A DNA stretch of 64,000 nucleotides from Acidobacterium capsulatum ATCC 51196 (GCF_000022565.1 NC_012483.1:2790001-2854000); one strand, 5' to 3'. Positions 47,102-58,227 are shown, counted from the stretch's first letter. Notes: generated by a model from the sequence alone, not told the origin. Program-made: numbers and translations.

Positions 47102-48343
47102 ATGAAATGCTTCCTGCTTCTGCTGTTGGCCGCCGCCGTCTCCGCAAGCGCCCAGACGGCTTCCTCCCTGCCGCCGGGTACGCACTGGGTGGGCACCTGG
47201 GCCTCTTCGCAACAGATTCCCGAGCCGCGCAATACCCTGCCCGTTGCCGATCTCACCGACGCCACGGTGCGCCAGATTGTGCATCTGTCGCTGGGCGGTG
47301 ACGAATTGCGCATTCGCCTTTCGAATGCCTGGGGCATGCGTCCGCTCACCTTCACGGCGGTGCATATTGCCGAGCCGGTGGCGCTGGATTCCTCTGCGAT
47401 TGTGCCGGCGACAGATACCGAGATCACTTTCGGCGGCCAGGCGAGCGTGACGATTCCGGCCGGGGCGGAGTATGTGTCTGATCCTGTGCATTTTGACGCG
47501 AAGCCGCTCTCGAGCCTCGCGATCACGTTCTACCTGAAGCAGCCCCCGGCCAGGGAGACGAGCCATCCCGGCGCGCGCGCGACGACCTACTATGTGCATG
47601 GCGATCAGGTCTCCGCGCCTGAGCTGAAGGATGCGGGCACGGTCGATCACTGGTTTGAGATCTCAGGCGTCGATGTGGCCGCGCCCCGCAAGGACGCCTG
47701 CATTATTGCGCTCGGCGATTCCATCACCGACGGGCATGCCACGGAAGACAATAAAAATCAGCGCTGGACCGATGACCTGGCCGCCCGGCTGCAGGCGCAT
47801 CGCCAGACCCGCAACCTGTGCGTGCTGAACGAAGGCATCGGCGGCAACCGGCTGCTCCAGTATGGGCTGGGACCGGCGGCGGCGGCCCGGGTGGATCGCG
47901 ATGTGCTGGCGCAGGCCGGAGCGCGCACCGTGATTCTGCTGGAAGGGGTGAATGACATCGGGGTCTTCGGCTTTCACAAGAACGCCACGGCGGCCGACCA
48001 TCATGCCCTGGTGGAGCGGATGATCGAGGCGGACCGGCAGATCATCGAGCGGGCGCATGAGCATGGCCTGCGCATCCTGGGCGGAACGATCATGCCGTTC
48101 AAGGGTTCGGGCTACTACCATCCCGGCCCGCAGGAGGAAGCCGATCTGGCGGCGGTGAATGCGTGGATTCGCACGCCGGGGCACTTTGACGGCGTGATCG
48201 ACTTCAACAAGATCATGCGCGATCCGGCGCATCCTTTGCGGCTGAATCCGAAGTATGATTCGGGCGATCACCTGCATCCGGGACCCGCAGGTTATGTGGT
48301 GATGGCTAACTCCATTCCGCTCAAGATGCTCGAAGCGAAGTAG
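47102..48343 (+). CDS. Secreted SGNH/GDSL-family hydrolase (first of tandem pair)
   Basis: A 413-residue exported esterase-like enzyme. A signal peptide (about 1-18, SASAQ) is followed by a beta-rich N-terminal domain (about 25-190, with TWASSQQ and VRQIVHLSLGG). The SGNH domain has block I GDSITDG with nucleophile S207, block II glycine in GIGGNR, block III asparagine in GVNDIG and block V D389-H-L-H392. It resembles carbohydrate esterases or rhamnogalacturonan acetylesterase-like hydrolases. The N-terminal domain may bind sugar. The next gene is a close paralogue. The substrate is unknown. Confidence 0.87.
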   Translation: MKCFLLLLLAAAVSASAQTASSLPPGTHWVGTWASSQQIPEPRNTLPVADLTDATVRQIVHLSLGGDELRIRLSNAWGMRPLTFTAVHIAEPVALDSSAIVPATDTEITFGGQASVTIPAGAEYVSDPVHFDAKPLSSLAITFYLKQPPARETSHPGARATTYYVHGDQVSAPELKDAGTVDHWFEISGVDVAAPRKDACIIALGDSITDGHATEDNKNQRWTDDLAARLQAHRQTRNLCVLNEGIGGNRLLQYGLGPAAAARVDRDVLAQAGARTVILLEGVNDIGVFGFHKNATAADHHALVERMIEADRQIIERAHEHGLRILGGTIMPFKGSGYYHPGPQEEADLAAVNAWIRTPGHFDGVIDFNKIMRDPAHPLRLNPKYDSGDHLHPGPAGYVVMANSIPLKMLEAK

Positions 48344-48439
48344 CCGCAAGCCAGAGGCAGGTGAAAAACGGTACCATCTTTGGCGTACGAGATCCGGCGC
48401 GTTATGCGCGCCGGAGACTTTTCAAAAGAGGATGGACTC

Positions 48440-49687
48440 GTGAATCTTTTGCGCCGTATTTCCTGTGGTGCTTTTTGGATTGCTCTTGCTTCGCTGACTT
48501 CGACCGCCGTCGCTCAGACGCCGCGTAACCTGCACTGGACAGACAGCTGGGCGGCCTCGCCCATGCAGCAGACCTTCTACACTTCCAACACTGCATTTCA
48601 TGACACGACCGTGCGAGAGATTGTGCATCTCTCCCGTGGCGGTCACTACGTCCGCGTGCGGCTCTCGAATGTTTTTGGCACGGAGCCGCTGCACATCACG
48701 GCCGTGCATGTGGCCGCCGCGGTGGCCACCAACAGCTCGCAGATTGTCGCCGGCACGGATACTCCGGTGACCTTTCAGGGCAGCGCGGATGTGCTGATTC
48801 CGCCGGGGGCGGCCTATGTTTCAGACCCGGTGGCCTTTGACGCCAAGCCGCTCGAAAACCTGACGGTCAGCTTTCACGTGAACGAGCCCTCGATGCCCGA
48901 GACGTTTCATGACAATGCCAACCAGGTGGCATTCATGGCGCCGGGCGACCAGGTGGGCGCGACGCAGTTGACGCATGCCCGCAGCGAGCTGCACTGGTAC
49001 TGGCTCACGGGCGTGGAAGTGGGCACGCCGCAGCCCGGTAGCTGCGTGGTGGCCTTTGGCGACTCGATCACCGATGGCTGGCAGTCCACCGTGAACGGCA
49101 ACAACCGCTGGCCGGACGATCTGGCGGCGCGCCTGCAGGCTCATGCGGCGACGAAGAATGTCTGCGTCGTGGACGAGGGCATCAGCGGGAATCGCGTGCT
49201 GCTCGACGGTTCGGGGCCGAATGCGATGTCGCGCTTTGATCGCGATGTGCTCTCGCAGCCGGGCGTGAAGTATGTCATCGTGCTCGAGGCCATCAACGAC
49301 ATTGGGCATCTGGCCGATCAGCAGGACGTCAGCCAGGCCGACCAGGAGGCGCTCTACCACCACCTGATTGCGGGCTATCAGGAGATGATCGATCAGGCGC
49401 ACGCGCACGGCATCAAGATCATTGGTGCGACGCTGACGCCCTTCAAGGGCTGCGGATACTACACGGCGCAGGGGCCGGAGTTTGAGGCGCTGCGGCAGAA
49501 GATCAATACCTGGATTCGCACGCCGGGGCATTTTGATGCCTACGTGGACTTTGACAAGGCGACGCGCGACCCGGCGCAGCCGGATCGTTTTGCGCCGGAG
49601 TACGACTCGGGGGATCACCTGCACCCGAATCCGGCCGGGTACAAGGCGATGGCGAATGCGATTCCGCTGACGTTATTTGAAAAGTAA
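48440..49687 (+). CDS. Secreted SGNH/GDSL-family hydrolase (second of tandem pair)
   Basis: A 415-residue paralogue of the preceding gene with the same two-domain design. A signal peptide ends TAVAQ. S209 lies in GDSITDG, then GISGNR, AINDIG and D392-H-L-H395. GTG 48440 is chosen because AGAGG lies eight bases before it and the signal peptide follows directly; the frame is open upstream. The 96-base gap suggests co-transcription. A strong terminator follows, so these two genes end an operon. Confidence 0.86.
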   Translation: MNLLRRISCGAFWIALASLTSTAVAQTPRNLHWTDSWAASPMQQTFYTSNTAFHDTTVREIVHLSRGGHYVRVRLSNVFGTEPLHITAVHVAAAVATNSSQIVAGTDTPVTFQGSADVLIPPGAAYVSDPVAFDAKPLENLTVSFHVNEPSMPETFHDNANQVAFMAPGDQVGATQLTHARSELHWYWLTGVEVGTPQPGSCVVAFGDSITDGWQSTVNGNNRWPDDLAARLQAHAATKNVCVVDEGISGNRVLLDGSGPNAMSRFDRDVLSQPGVKYVIVLEAINDIGHLADQQDVSQADQEALYHHLIAGYQEMIDQAHAHGIKIIGATLTPFKGCGYYTAQGPEFEALRQKINTWIRTPGHFDAYVDFDKATRDPAQPDRFAPEYDSGDHLHPNPAGYKAMANAIPLTLFEK

Positions 49688-49710
49688 ATAATAGTTATTG
49701 CTTTGAATAT

Positions 49711-49740
49711 AGAGGCGGCCGGAAGGCCGCCTCTGCTTTT
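49711..49740 (+). terminator. Strong terminator after SGNH pair
   Basis: AGAGGCGGCC-GGAA-GGCCGCCTCT forms a 10-bp stem with a GNRA tetraloop, followed by GCTTTT. Confidence 0.85.
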
Positions 49741-49744
49741 GAAA

Positions 49745-49764
49745 ATGTGAATGCGGATTCACTT
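49745..49764. promoter_or_regulatory. Palindromic site 1: ATGTGAAT-N4-ATTCACTT
   Basis: First of three related inverted repeats with 8-base arms and a 4-base spacer. One arm position differs from perfect symmetry. Confidence 0.55.
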
Positions 49765-49830
49765 TTTGGCGATTTTTTGTGCGGCGAAGACGAGAAGGGT
49801 GTAAGTGGTTGATATTGCATGAGATAAAAT

Positions 49831-49850
49831 GTGAATTCGGATTCGCATTG
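49831..49850. promoter_or_regulatory. Palindromic site 2: ATGTGAAT-N4-ATTCGCAT
   Basis: Second copy, centred 86 bases from the first. One arm position differs from perfect symmetry. Confidence 0.55.
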
Positions 49851-50146
49851 ATGCGGGTGCGTGGTGAATTGCCGGGAAGTTGTTTTATATCAGTGATTTG
49901 AAGTATGGTTCGGGCAGGTTTCCGGCTGCTAGATGCGGCGTATGTTGTTGATTATAAGCAGCATTAAAAAATGTGAATATGCATTCACATCTTTTGAGGG
50001 ATAGGCTGTCTGGGGCGAGTCTTCTGAATTTCAGATTACCGGATTTGGGTGGAATTTCCGGCAGGGGCTTGAGGGCTGGTGTTCCCTCAGGTGCTTCAGA
50101 GTCTGTGTGAGTATTTGATTTCGATGTTGATAAGCGAGAAGTGAGC
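49851..50146. other. AT-rich gap upstream of a transposase remnant
   Basis: This gap has lower GC than its neighbours. It contains the third palindrome and no credible gene. Confidence 0.5.
49971..49990. promoter_or_regulatory. Palindromic site 3: ATGTGAAT-N4-ATTCACAT
   Basis: Third copy, with perfect 8-base arms, centred 140 bases from the second. All three are preceded by AAA, so they share orientation and context. Confidence 0.6.
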
Positions 50147-50527
50147 ATGTCTCGTTATCGGTTTTATTCAAGGGAGCAGGTGGAGTTGCTTCCGCCGAGT
50201 GTTCACGAGGTTGTGGGCCGGGATCATGTTTGTTTTTTGTTCATGGGGTGGTGGAGCGTCTGGATTTATGCCGGTTTCATGAGGTCTACGCTGCCGAAGG
50301 TGATCGCGGCACAGAGAGTCACGCAGGCGGTCAACGACAACGCCGGACTGCTGCCGATGGACGATCAGGTGCAACGCAGGTGTGGTTCGCCGCCCGAGCG
50401 TGTGCTTGCCGACTCGGGCTTGTTCTCTGCCGCCAACCTGGAAGACCTGGAAAACCGCAACATCGAGTTCACCCTGGCGGCGCTGGCATGGCACCTCACC
50501 CGGCTGCACCTCGGAAAACAGAACTGA
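50147..50527 (+). pseudogene. Decayed IS1182-like transposase remnant
   Basis: The frame begins MSRYRFYSREQVELLPPSVH and GRDHVCFL, a typical IS1182-family N-terminus. The expected continuation (VHGVVERLDLCRFHEVY) is in another frame from about 50236, so there is a frameshift. The original frame then joins a fragment with VLADSGLFSAANLEDLENRNI and ends LAALAWHLTRLHL, as transposases of this family do near the C-terminus. The catalytic centre is missing through internal deletion. Its total length of about 125 codons compares with 450 or more in intact elements. Confidence 0.72.
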
Positions 50528-50662
50528 CCAACAAAAACACCAGCCTCTTGCTCCAACTTGCCGTTCCGAGCACCTTTGCCTGCCCACAGCATCCAGCCAA
50601 ACACCGCAACCACCATAGCCTGAACAACCCCTCCTACCACTCAAACCCGCTCTCACAAAGAC

Positions 50663-50744
50663 TCTGAAGCCCGTACCCTTCAGGGGCTAAAGCTCATTCT
50701 TTTGAGGGGCGTTTAGTGGCACGGATGAAGCCATGCCCTGATAC
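50663..50744. repeat. Dispersed hairpin repeat R2 (modules B, C and A, partly decayed)
   Basis: In reverse orientation this matches R3: CTGAAGCCCGTACCCTTCAG (module B), GGGGCTAAAGC (module C) and 50718-50744 (module A with two mismatches that break its symmetry). Confidence 0.7.
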
Positions 50745-50838
50745 ATGCCCCGATGCAGGGGATGCGTCTGGATGGACGGGGCTGGGTGGGAGGAATGCAG
50801 TTCTCCATTGAATATGTCCCCTTCGCCCTCGTTTTCGT

Positions 50839-50844
50839 TATTCT
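50839..50844 (+). promoter_or_regulatory. -10-like TATTCT, 6 nt before the start codon
   Basis: TATTCT ends 6 bases before ATG 50851; no Shine-Dalgarno is present. Confidence 0.35.
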
Positions 50845-50850
50845 CATGGC

Positions 50851-51906
50851 ATGCGTCTCTCTTCTGTGCTTCTGCTCTGCGGCCTGGTCGCCGCGGTTCC
50901 TGCCCTGTCCACTCAGAGCCTGTCCGCTCAGACCACCAGTGCTCCCAACACCGGCACCACCACGGCCAGCCCCGCGCCGCAAGCAACCGGCAACTCCGCG
51001 AGCACATCACAGAACAGCGCTCCCGCCGCTCCGCTTAAGCTGGAATCTCTGCCGCCCGAGCCGCACACGCTCACGCCCGCGCAGATTGCCCGGCTGCGCG
51101 AGCAGCGCATCCTCGAGGCCACCACCCAGCTCGCCCGCAATGAAGCGGCCTGGGGACCGGCGCGCTCCACACCCGGCACATCCCTCGATATGGTCGAGGC
51201 CGGCCGCAAATCCACGCCCCAGGGCCTCCAGATCACCTATACCTTTCAGGTCAAGGGCTTCAAGTCCACCGACAATCTGCGCCTCATCCAGTGGCCGCTC
51301 GACGAGAACCTGAAAGTCCTCAACACCGGTCTCTCCCTGGACGGACAAGGCCAGCTCATCTGCCCCGCCATCACACAGGGCGACTGCCTCAGCTCCATGC
51401 AGCCCGGCGATGCCGTCAAGTTTGCCGCCACCGCCGCACGCGGCGAAGCCCTGCGCCTCGCCGTCTTTGACGACACCACCAAGCAGCACGCCGAGACCAC
51501 CGTCATCCCCTTCCCGCTGCTCTACACCGGCAAGAGCTGCCAGCTTGAGGCGATGCTCGGCGTCAAGAATGCAGCCCTCGTGCTGCTCGAAGGTGTCGGC
51601 TTCCCGGCCAGCAAGACCATCCAGATTCAGGCCGCCACCAATGGCGAAAATCGCGCAGTCTCCACCACCACATCGGCCAAAGGACAGCTCCTCGCCGCCT
51701 TCATGCCCGTCGTGGCCAACAAGACCTCCGGCACCACCACGCTCAGCTACGATGGCGGCCCCGGCTGCTCGCCCAGTCTGAGCTTTCCCTGGGGCGAAGG
51801 CTCCTACCACGCCGTCACGCAGGCAGAGGCCGCCACCCCGCAAGCCGCGGCACCGGCCACAAAGCCAACCCCGGCGCACTCCGCCACTCTCCACAAGAAG
51901 CACTGA
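50851..51906 (+). CDS. Exported protein of unknown function
   Basis: A 351-residue protein that I do not recognise. A signal peptide (about 1-27, LSAQ) is followed by a Ser/Thr/Ala-rich spacer (about 28-65), which is disordered. The next region (about 70-320) is mixed, with TYTFQVKGFKSTDNLRLIQWP and paired cysteines (CPAITQGDCL; CQLEAML; GGPGCSPSL) that could form periplasmic disulfides. The C-terminal 35 residues are Ala/Pro/Thr-rich and end HKKH. Codon use is C-rich, like pyrG downstream. It may be an envelope or cell-surface protein. Confidence 0.7.
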   Translation: MRLSSVLLLCGLVAAVPALSTQSLSAQTTSAPNTGTTTASPAPQATGNSASTSQNSAPAAPLKLESLPPEPHTLTPAQIARLREQRILEATTQLARNEAAWGPARSTPGTSLDMVEAGRKSTPQGLQITYTFQVKGFKSTDNLRLIQWPLDENLKVLNTGLSLDGQGQLICPAITQGDCLSSMQPGDAVKFAATAARGEALRLAVFDDTTKQHAETTVIPFPLLYTGKSCQLEAMLGVKNAALVLLEGVGFPASKTIQIQAATNGENRAVSTTTSAKGQLLAAFMPVVANKTSGTTTLSYDGGPGCSPSLSFPWGEGSYHAVTQAEAATPQAAAPATKPTPAHSATLHKKH

Positions 51907-51927
51907 CGCGATCTCCCATCTCAACTC

Positions 51928-51961
51928 GGGTGCCCCACGTCCGTCCGTTCGGACGTGGGAT
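51928..51961. repeat. Hairpin repeat family D, copy D1
   Basis: GGGTGCC then CCCACGTCCG-N6-CGGACGTGGG (10-bp stem at 51934-51959). The following TTTGTCATCCCGACC is shared with the copy at 55.2 kb. Confidence 0.75.
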
Positions 51962-52050
51962 CAACCTCACACCAACCCTTTGTCATCCCGACCGAACGAA
52001 GTGAGTGGAGGGACCTGCAGTCCGCCGCTCGTCCCAGGCACACCTCATCG

Positions 52051-52190
52051 GTATCAGGGCATGGCTTCAGCCATGCCGCAAACCGCCGCTGAAAACACTG
52101 GGCTTTGGCCCCTGAAGGGTACGGGCTTCAGCCCGTACATCCAGATCTCCACTAAAAAACACTGGGCTTTAGCCCCTGAGGCAATCCCGC
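52051..52190. repeat. Dispersed hairpin repeat R3 (modules A, C, B, C)
   Basis: Module A is the palindrome GGCATGGCTTCAGCCATGCC (52058-52077). Module B is GTACGGGCTTCAGCCCGTAC (52119-52138). GGGCTTTAGCCC (52164-52175) and a variant near 52100-52112 are module C. About 85 bases from 52107 match repeat R4. Confidence 0.8.
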
Positions 52191-52422
52191 CCTCCATACT
52201 CAACATCCGCACAGAAGACTTCACCATCCCGAACCGCTGCGCGATGAAGAATCTCGATGCCATCTCGCTCTCAGACGCCACCGTAAGTTTCTCCCCACCC
52301 ACGCCGCCTCAAGTTTCCCACTCCCACCCAACAATCCCTTTCCTCCGGCTCCTGTTCCTGCGATACTTGATTGTGCCTACCCGGTGCCCCCAATCCACTC
52401 CATCCGAAAAGGTGAAGCATAA

Positions 52423-54072
<1,650 letters not shown>

Positions 54073-54092
54073 ATATCACCCTGCAATAATCT

Positions 54093-54137
54093 GGTGCCCC
54101 ATTCAAGCCCGCCGTTGGCTTGAGTGGGGCTTTCTCT
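54093..54137 (+). terminator. pyrG terminator, also family D copy D2
   Basis: GCCCCATTCAAGCC pairs with GGCTTGAGTGGGGC (one G-U pair) and a T-rich stretch follows. It begins GGTGCCCCA and ends TGGGG, like the other family D hairpins. Confidence 0.75.
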
Positions 54138-54168
54138 TCACTGGACGTCTCATCCCAACTCGGGTGCC

Positions 54169-55193
54169 TGTAGAAGGTCAAGAGGTTGTTCCTTCTTGGG
54201 ATCGGCTGCTTGGCGGTTTGTAGTTGAGGCTACCATGAGGTCTTTCGTGGTTGTAGTAGTGGATCCAGGACTGCAAGTGTTGATCTCTCTGGCTGGAGTC
54301 GGTCCAGTGTTTGGCGTAAGCCCATTCGCGCATGGCTGTCTGGATGAAGCGCTCGGCCTTGCCGTTGGTTCTGGGGGTATAGGGCCGAGTGCGGCTGTGT
54401 TTGATGGCCATCTGCTGGCAAGCCTGACGGAACTGGCGAGAGCGGTAGCTGCTGCCGTTGTCGGTCAGCAGCGCGCGGATGCCGATACCATGGCTGGCGA
54501 AAAACTCAACCGCCGCGTGCAGAAAACCGATCGTGGTTTCCGCCTTCTGATCGGCCAGCATCTGGGCGAAGACCATGCGCGAGTGATCGTCGACGGCCAC
54601 ATGCAGAGCCAAAAAGCCCGGGTGTTCCTTCTTGCCCCGCAGCCTGCCGTCGCCGCGCAGCGAGACCTCGCCGAAGCGCGTCATGCCTTTGATGTCCAGA
54701 TGCAGCAAGTCGCCTGGAGCGGCATGCTCATAGCGAACCACCGGCGGAGGCGGGTTCAGATCGCGCCATCGGCTCAGCCGCGCGCGCCGCAAAATACGGC
54801 TCACCGAAGACACGCTCACAGCGCTGCGCCGGGCGATCTGATACCCCGGCATGTAACCCCGCCGTAGCTCAATCACACTCAGCCGCAACGCCTCCGGCAA
54901 GCGCCGCGGGCTGCGATGCGGACGCGAGCTGCGGTCCCGCAAGCCATCCGAACCCTCGGCGCGATACCGGCGCACCCATTTGCCGGCCGTCTTTGCGCTC
55001 ACGTTGAAGCTGGCCGCGGCCAGCTTCAACGTGCACCCGGTACAAATAACTTTTCTCGCCAACTGCTCTCGACTGTAAGGCGTTAGACGAGCATTCTGGT
55101 GAATGTCCATTCGATCTCTCCGAAGACTCTGCTTGTTCGCCACAAACAGCTTCTCCGCGAAATTTCGAATGGACAACCTCTTGAAACATCACA
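54169..55193. mobile_element. IS481-like insertion sequence, 1025 bp, intact
   Basis: Ends are TGTAGAAGGTCAAGAGGTTG on the left and, inverted, TGTGATGTTTCAAGAGGTTG on the right (14 of 20 match, the inner 11 perfectly). GGTGCC occurs on both sides (54163-54168 and 55194-55199) as a 6-bp target duplication. Removing the element and one GGTGCC restores a family D hairpin like the one at 51.9 kb. One transposase gene fills it. Confidence 0.9.
54178..55110 (-). CDS. IS481-family transposase
   Basis: A DDE transposase of 310 residues. An N-terminal helix-turn-helix pair (LAAASFNVSAKTAGKWVRRYRAEG) precedes an rve integrase core. The DDE residues lie in LHLDIKG, LTDNGSSY and TNGKAERF, and YNHERPHGSLNYKPP closes the domain, as in IS481 proteins. 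It appears complete. ATG 55110 follows GGAGAG with suitable spacing; the frame is open to 55176. The stop codon falls within the left terminal repeat. Confidence 0.92.
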   Translation of the reverse strand: MDIHQNARLTPYSREQLARKVICTGCTLKLAAASFNVSAKTAGKWVRRYRAEGSDGLRDRSSRPHRSPRRLPEALRLSVIELRRGYMPGYQIARRSAVSVSSVSRILRRARLSRWRDLNPPPPVVRYEHAAPGDLLHLDIKGMTRFGEVSLRGDGRLRGKKEHPGFLALHVAVDDHSRMVFAQMLADQKAETTIGFLHAAVEFFASHGIGIRALLTDNGSSYRSRQFRQACQQMAIKHSRTRPYTPRTNGKAERFIQTAMREWAYAKHWTDSSQRDQHLQSWIHYYNHERPHGSLNYKPPSSRSQEGTTS

Positions 55194-55226
55194 GGTGCCC
55201 CACGTCCGTCCGTTCGGACGTGGGAT
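55194..55226. repeat. Hairpin repeat family D, copy D3 (split by the IS)
   Basis: CCCACGTCCG-N6-CGGACGTGGG lies at 55199-55224, identical to D1. Its normal upstream flank CAACTCGGGTGCC is now on the other side of the IS at 54156-54168. Confidence 0.8.
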
Positions 55227-55301
55227 CGACCTCCTGCCAACCTTTGTCATCCCGACCACCGCTGCGCAGCCGAGCGATCCACATCCCCGCCCCAAAAAAG
55301 C

Positions 55302-55332
55302 AAAAGCCCCGATCTCAGAGATCGGGGCTTTT
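55302..55332 (-). terminator. Strong terminator of ahcY
   Basis: AAAAGCCCCGATC pairs with GATCGGGGCTTTT (13 bp, 5-base loop). On the minus strand a long T-rich tract follows. Confidence 0.88.
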
Positions 55333-55372
55333 GAGCTTTGCGGCGAAGCCGCGCACACCTGGACGGCCAGTC

Positions 55373-56656
<1,284 letters not shown>

Positions 56657-56995
56657 TTAGAAGCTGCGCCACCGCAAAGCGGTCTGACGCGCCGGGTAAT
56701 TTCTCCCTTCATTGAAGACGATACCATCCTGAGCCGCGCATCACCGGCACGAAATTCCCAGCGCAGCAGCAAGCATTGCGCGGGATGAATCGCGAGTGCC
56801 CTGAAAATAGTGCGACACGCAAAGGTAAGTTGCTGATTTCTCGTGAAGGCTCTCTATCTCGTGAACAGACGATGAATCAAAACCGGCTCAAAGTAACTTT
56901 TTTCTGTTACCGCTGATTGTTACGCGAGCGCTCCTGCACAAGCATGGCTGCAACCTCAAGAGCACGGCCCACTGCCCGGACATCTAGGCCAGCCG

Positions 56996-57029
56996 GGTGC
57001 CCCGCGTCTCGACTCTGAGACGTGGGATT
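56996..57029. repeat. Hairpin repeat family D, copy D4 (variant stem)
   Basis: GGGTGCC then CCCGCGTCTC-N6-GAGACGTGGG. The inner stem is changed on both arms relative to D1 (GTCCG/CGGAC to GTCTC/GAGAC), so pairing is kept. Confidence 0.7.
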
Positions 57030-57064
57030 CATCACCCCTCGATGAACTCTCCCCCGCACTCCGC

Positions 57065-57070
57065 TACGAT
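57065..57070 (+). promoter_or_regulatory. -10-like TACGAT, 6 nt before GTG start of arsR
   Basis: TACGAT ends 6 bases before GTG 57077 with no Shine-Dalgarno between. Confidence 0.4.
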
Positions 57071-57076
57071 AGTCCT

Positions 57077-57370
57077 GTGGCATCCACGCGACCTCCCGAA
57101 TTCACCAGCGAGCAGATGACCCGCATCGCCAAAGCGATCGGTGACCCGCGCCGCTTTGAAATCTTCCAGCGCATCGCCGCCGCGCGGCAGCAGCCCACCT
57201 GCGGCTGCCTGCTCGAAACGCTGCCCATCAGCGCCGCCACCCTCTCTCACCACCTCAAAGAGTTGGAGCAGGCCGGCCTCATCGCCGTCGAGCGCGAAGG
57301 CAAATTCGCCCATCTCTCCCTGCGGCGCGACACCTGGGCGGCCTACCTCAAGCAGCTCTCTAAAATCTGA
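57077..57370 (+). CDS. ArsR-family transcriptional regulator
   Basis: A 97-residue winged-helix repressor of normal ArsR size. It shows IAKAIGDPRRFEIFQRIA, then TCGCLLETLPISAATLSHHLKELEQAGLI (recognition helix at about 54-69) and the wing VEREGKFAHLSL. Two cysteines (C42, C44) could sense metals or redox state, but the alpha-3 ELCVCDL motif is not strict. It starts with GTG. It is 107 bases upstream of an SDR gene, with a palindrome between them that it may bind. Confidence 0.9.
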   Translation: MASTRPPEFTSEQMTRIAKAIGDPRRFEIFQRIAAARQQPTCGCLLETLPISAATLSHHLKELEQAGLIAVEREGKFAHLSLRRDTWAAYLKQLSKI

Positions 57371-57421
57371 CGCGCAAAAAAAATCACAACCTTCCCGAAA
57401 CCTTTCCCGGCCCGGCTCATC

Positions 57422-57454
57422 AATTCGATAGTTGTCGAAATGTCAAATCGAATG
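57422..57454. promoter_or_regulatory. Likely ArsR operator in front of the SDR gene
   Basis: TTCGA-TAGTTG-TCGAA (57424-57439) is a perfect 5-bp inverted repeat. A wider repeat ATTCGAT (57423-57429) / ATCGAAT (57447-57453) overlaps it. Confidence 0.55.
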
Positions 57455-57477
57455 ACGCGGCAACCGGAGAGATCAAA

Positions 57478-58227
57478 ATGAGCAAGCTGACAGGAAAAGT
57501 TGCAGTTGTGACGGGCGCTTCCAAGGGCATTGGCGCGGCCATTGCCAAGGCGCTGGCTGCCGAGGGTGCGGCCGTTGTGGTGAATTACTCGTCCAGCAAA
57601 GAGGGCGCTGATCGCGTCGTCTCTGCCATCACCGCCCAGGGCGGCAAGGCCATCGCCGTACAGGGCAGCGTAGCCAAATCCGCAGACGTCGAGAAGCTCT
57701 TCGCCGAGACAAAGAAGGCTTACGGCAAGATCGACGTGCTCGTGAACAACGCCGGCATCTACGCCTTCTCCCCGCTCGATCAGATCACGGAAGAGAGCTT
57801 CCAGCAGCAGTTTGGAACCAATGTGCTCGGCCTGCTGCAGGCCTCGCGCGAGGCCGTCAAGCTCTTCCCCGCGGAAGGCGGCAGCATCATCAACATCAGC
57901 TCCATCGTGAGCGACATCGCTCCTCCCACCTCTGCCATCTACACCGGCACCAAGGGCGCGGTCGATGCCATCACCCGCGTGCTGGCCAATGAACTCGCGC
58001 CGAAGAAGATTCGCGTCAACGCCATCAATCCCGGCATGGTCGATACGGAAGGCGCGCAAGCGGCCGGCTTCATCGGCAGCGACTTTGAGAAGGAGCACAC
58101 CAAGCAGGTGCCGCTCGGCCGCATCGGGCAGCCCGACGACATCGCAAAGATCGCCGTCTTCCTCGCCTCCGAAGACTCCGGCTGGCTGACCGGCGAGCGC
58201 CTGCTCGCCACCGGCGGCCTCCGCTAA
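57478..58227 (+). CDS. Short-chain dehydrogenase/reductase (FabG-like)
   Basis: A 249-residue classical SDR, close to 3-oxoacyl reductases and glucose dehydrogenase-like enzymes. It has TGASKGIG (12-19), NNAG (about 90-93), catalytic serine in ISSIVS (about 140) and Y-x-x-x-K in YTGTKGA. The C-terminus reads NAINPGMVDTEG and SGWLTGERLLATGG. A Shine-Dalgarno-like GGAGAG precedes the ATG. The gene is probably controlled by the adjacent ArsR protein, a common pairing for inducible oxidoreductases. The substrate is unknown. Confidence 0.87.
   Translation: MSKLTGKVAVVTGASKGIGAAIAKALAAEGAAVVVNYSSSKEGADRVVSAITAQGGKAIAVQGSVAKSADVEKLFAETKKAYGKIDVLVNNAGIYAFSPLDQITEESFQQQFGTNVLGLLQASREAVKLFPAEGGSIINISSIVSDIAPPTSAIYTGTKGAVDAITRVLANELAPKKIRVNAINPGMVDTEGAQAAGFIGSDFEKEHTKQVPLGRIGQPDDIAKIAVFLASEDSGWLTGERLLATGGLR

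Larger units (their letters stand above)
50528..50850. other. Intergenic region with hairpin repeat R2
   Basis: No credible gene. The first half shows nothing I recognise, the middle holds repeat R2 and the end holds a -10-like box for the next gene. Confidence 0.5.
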
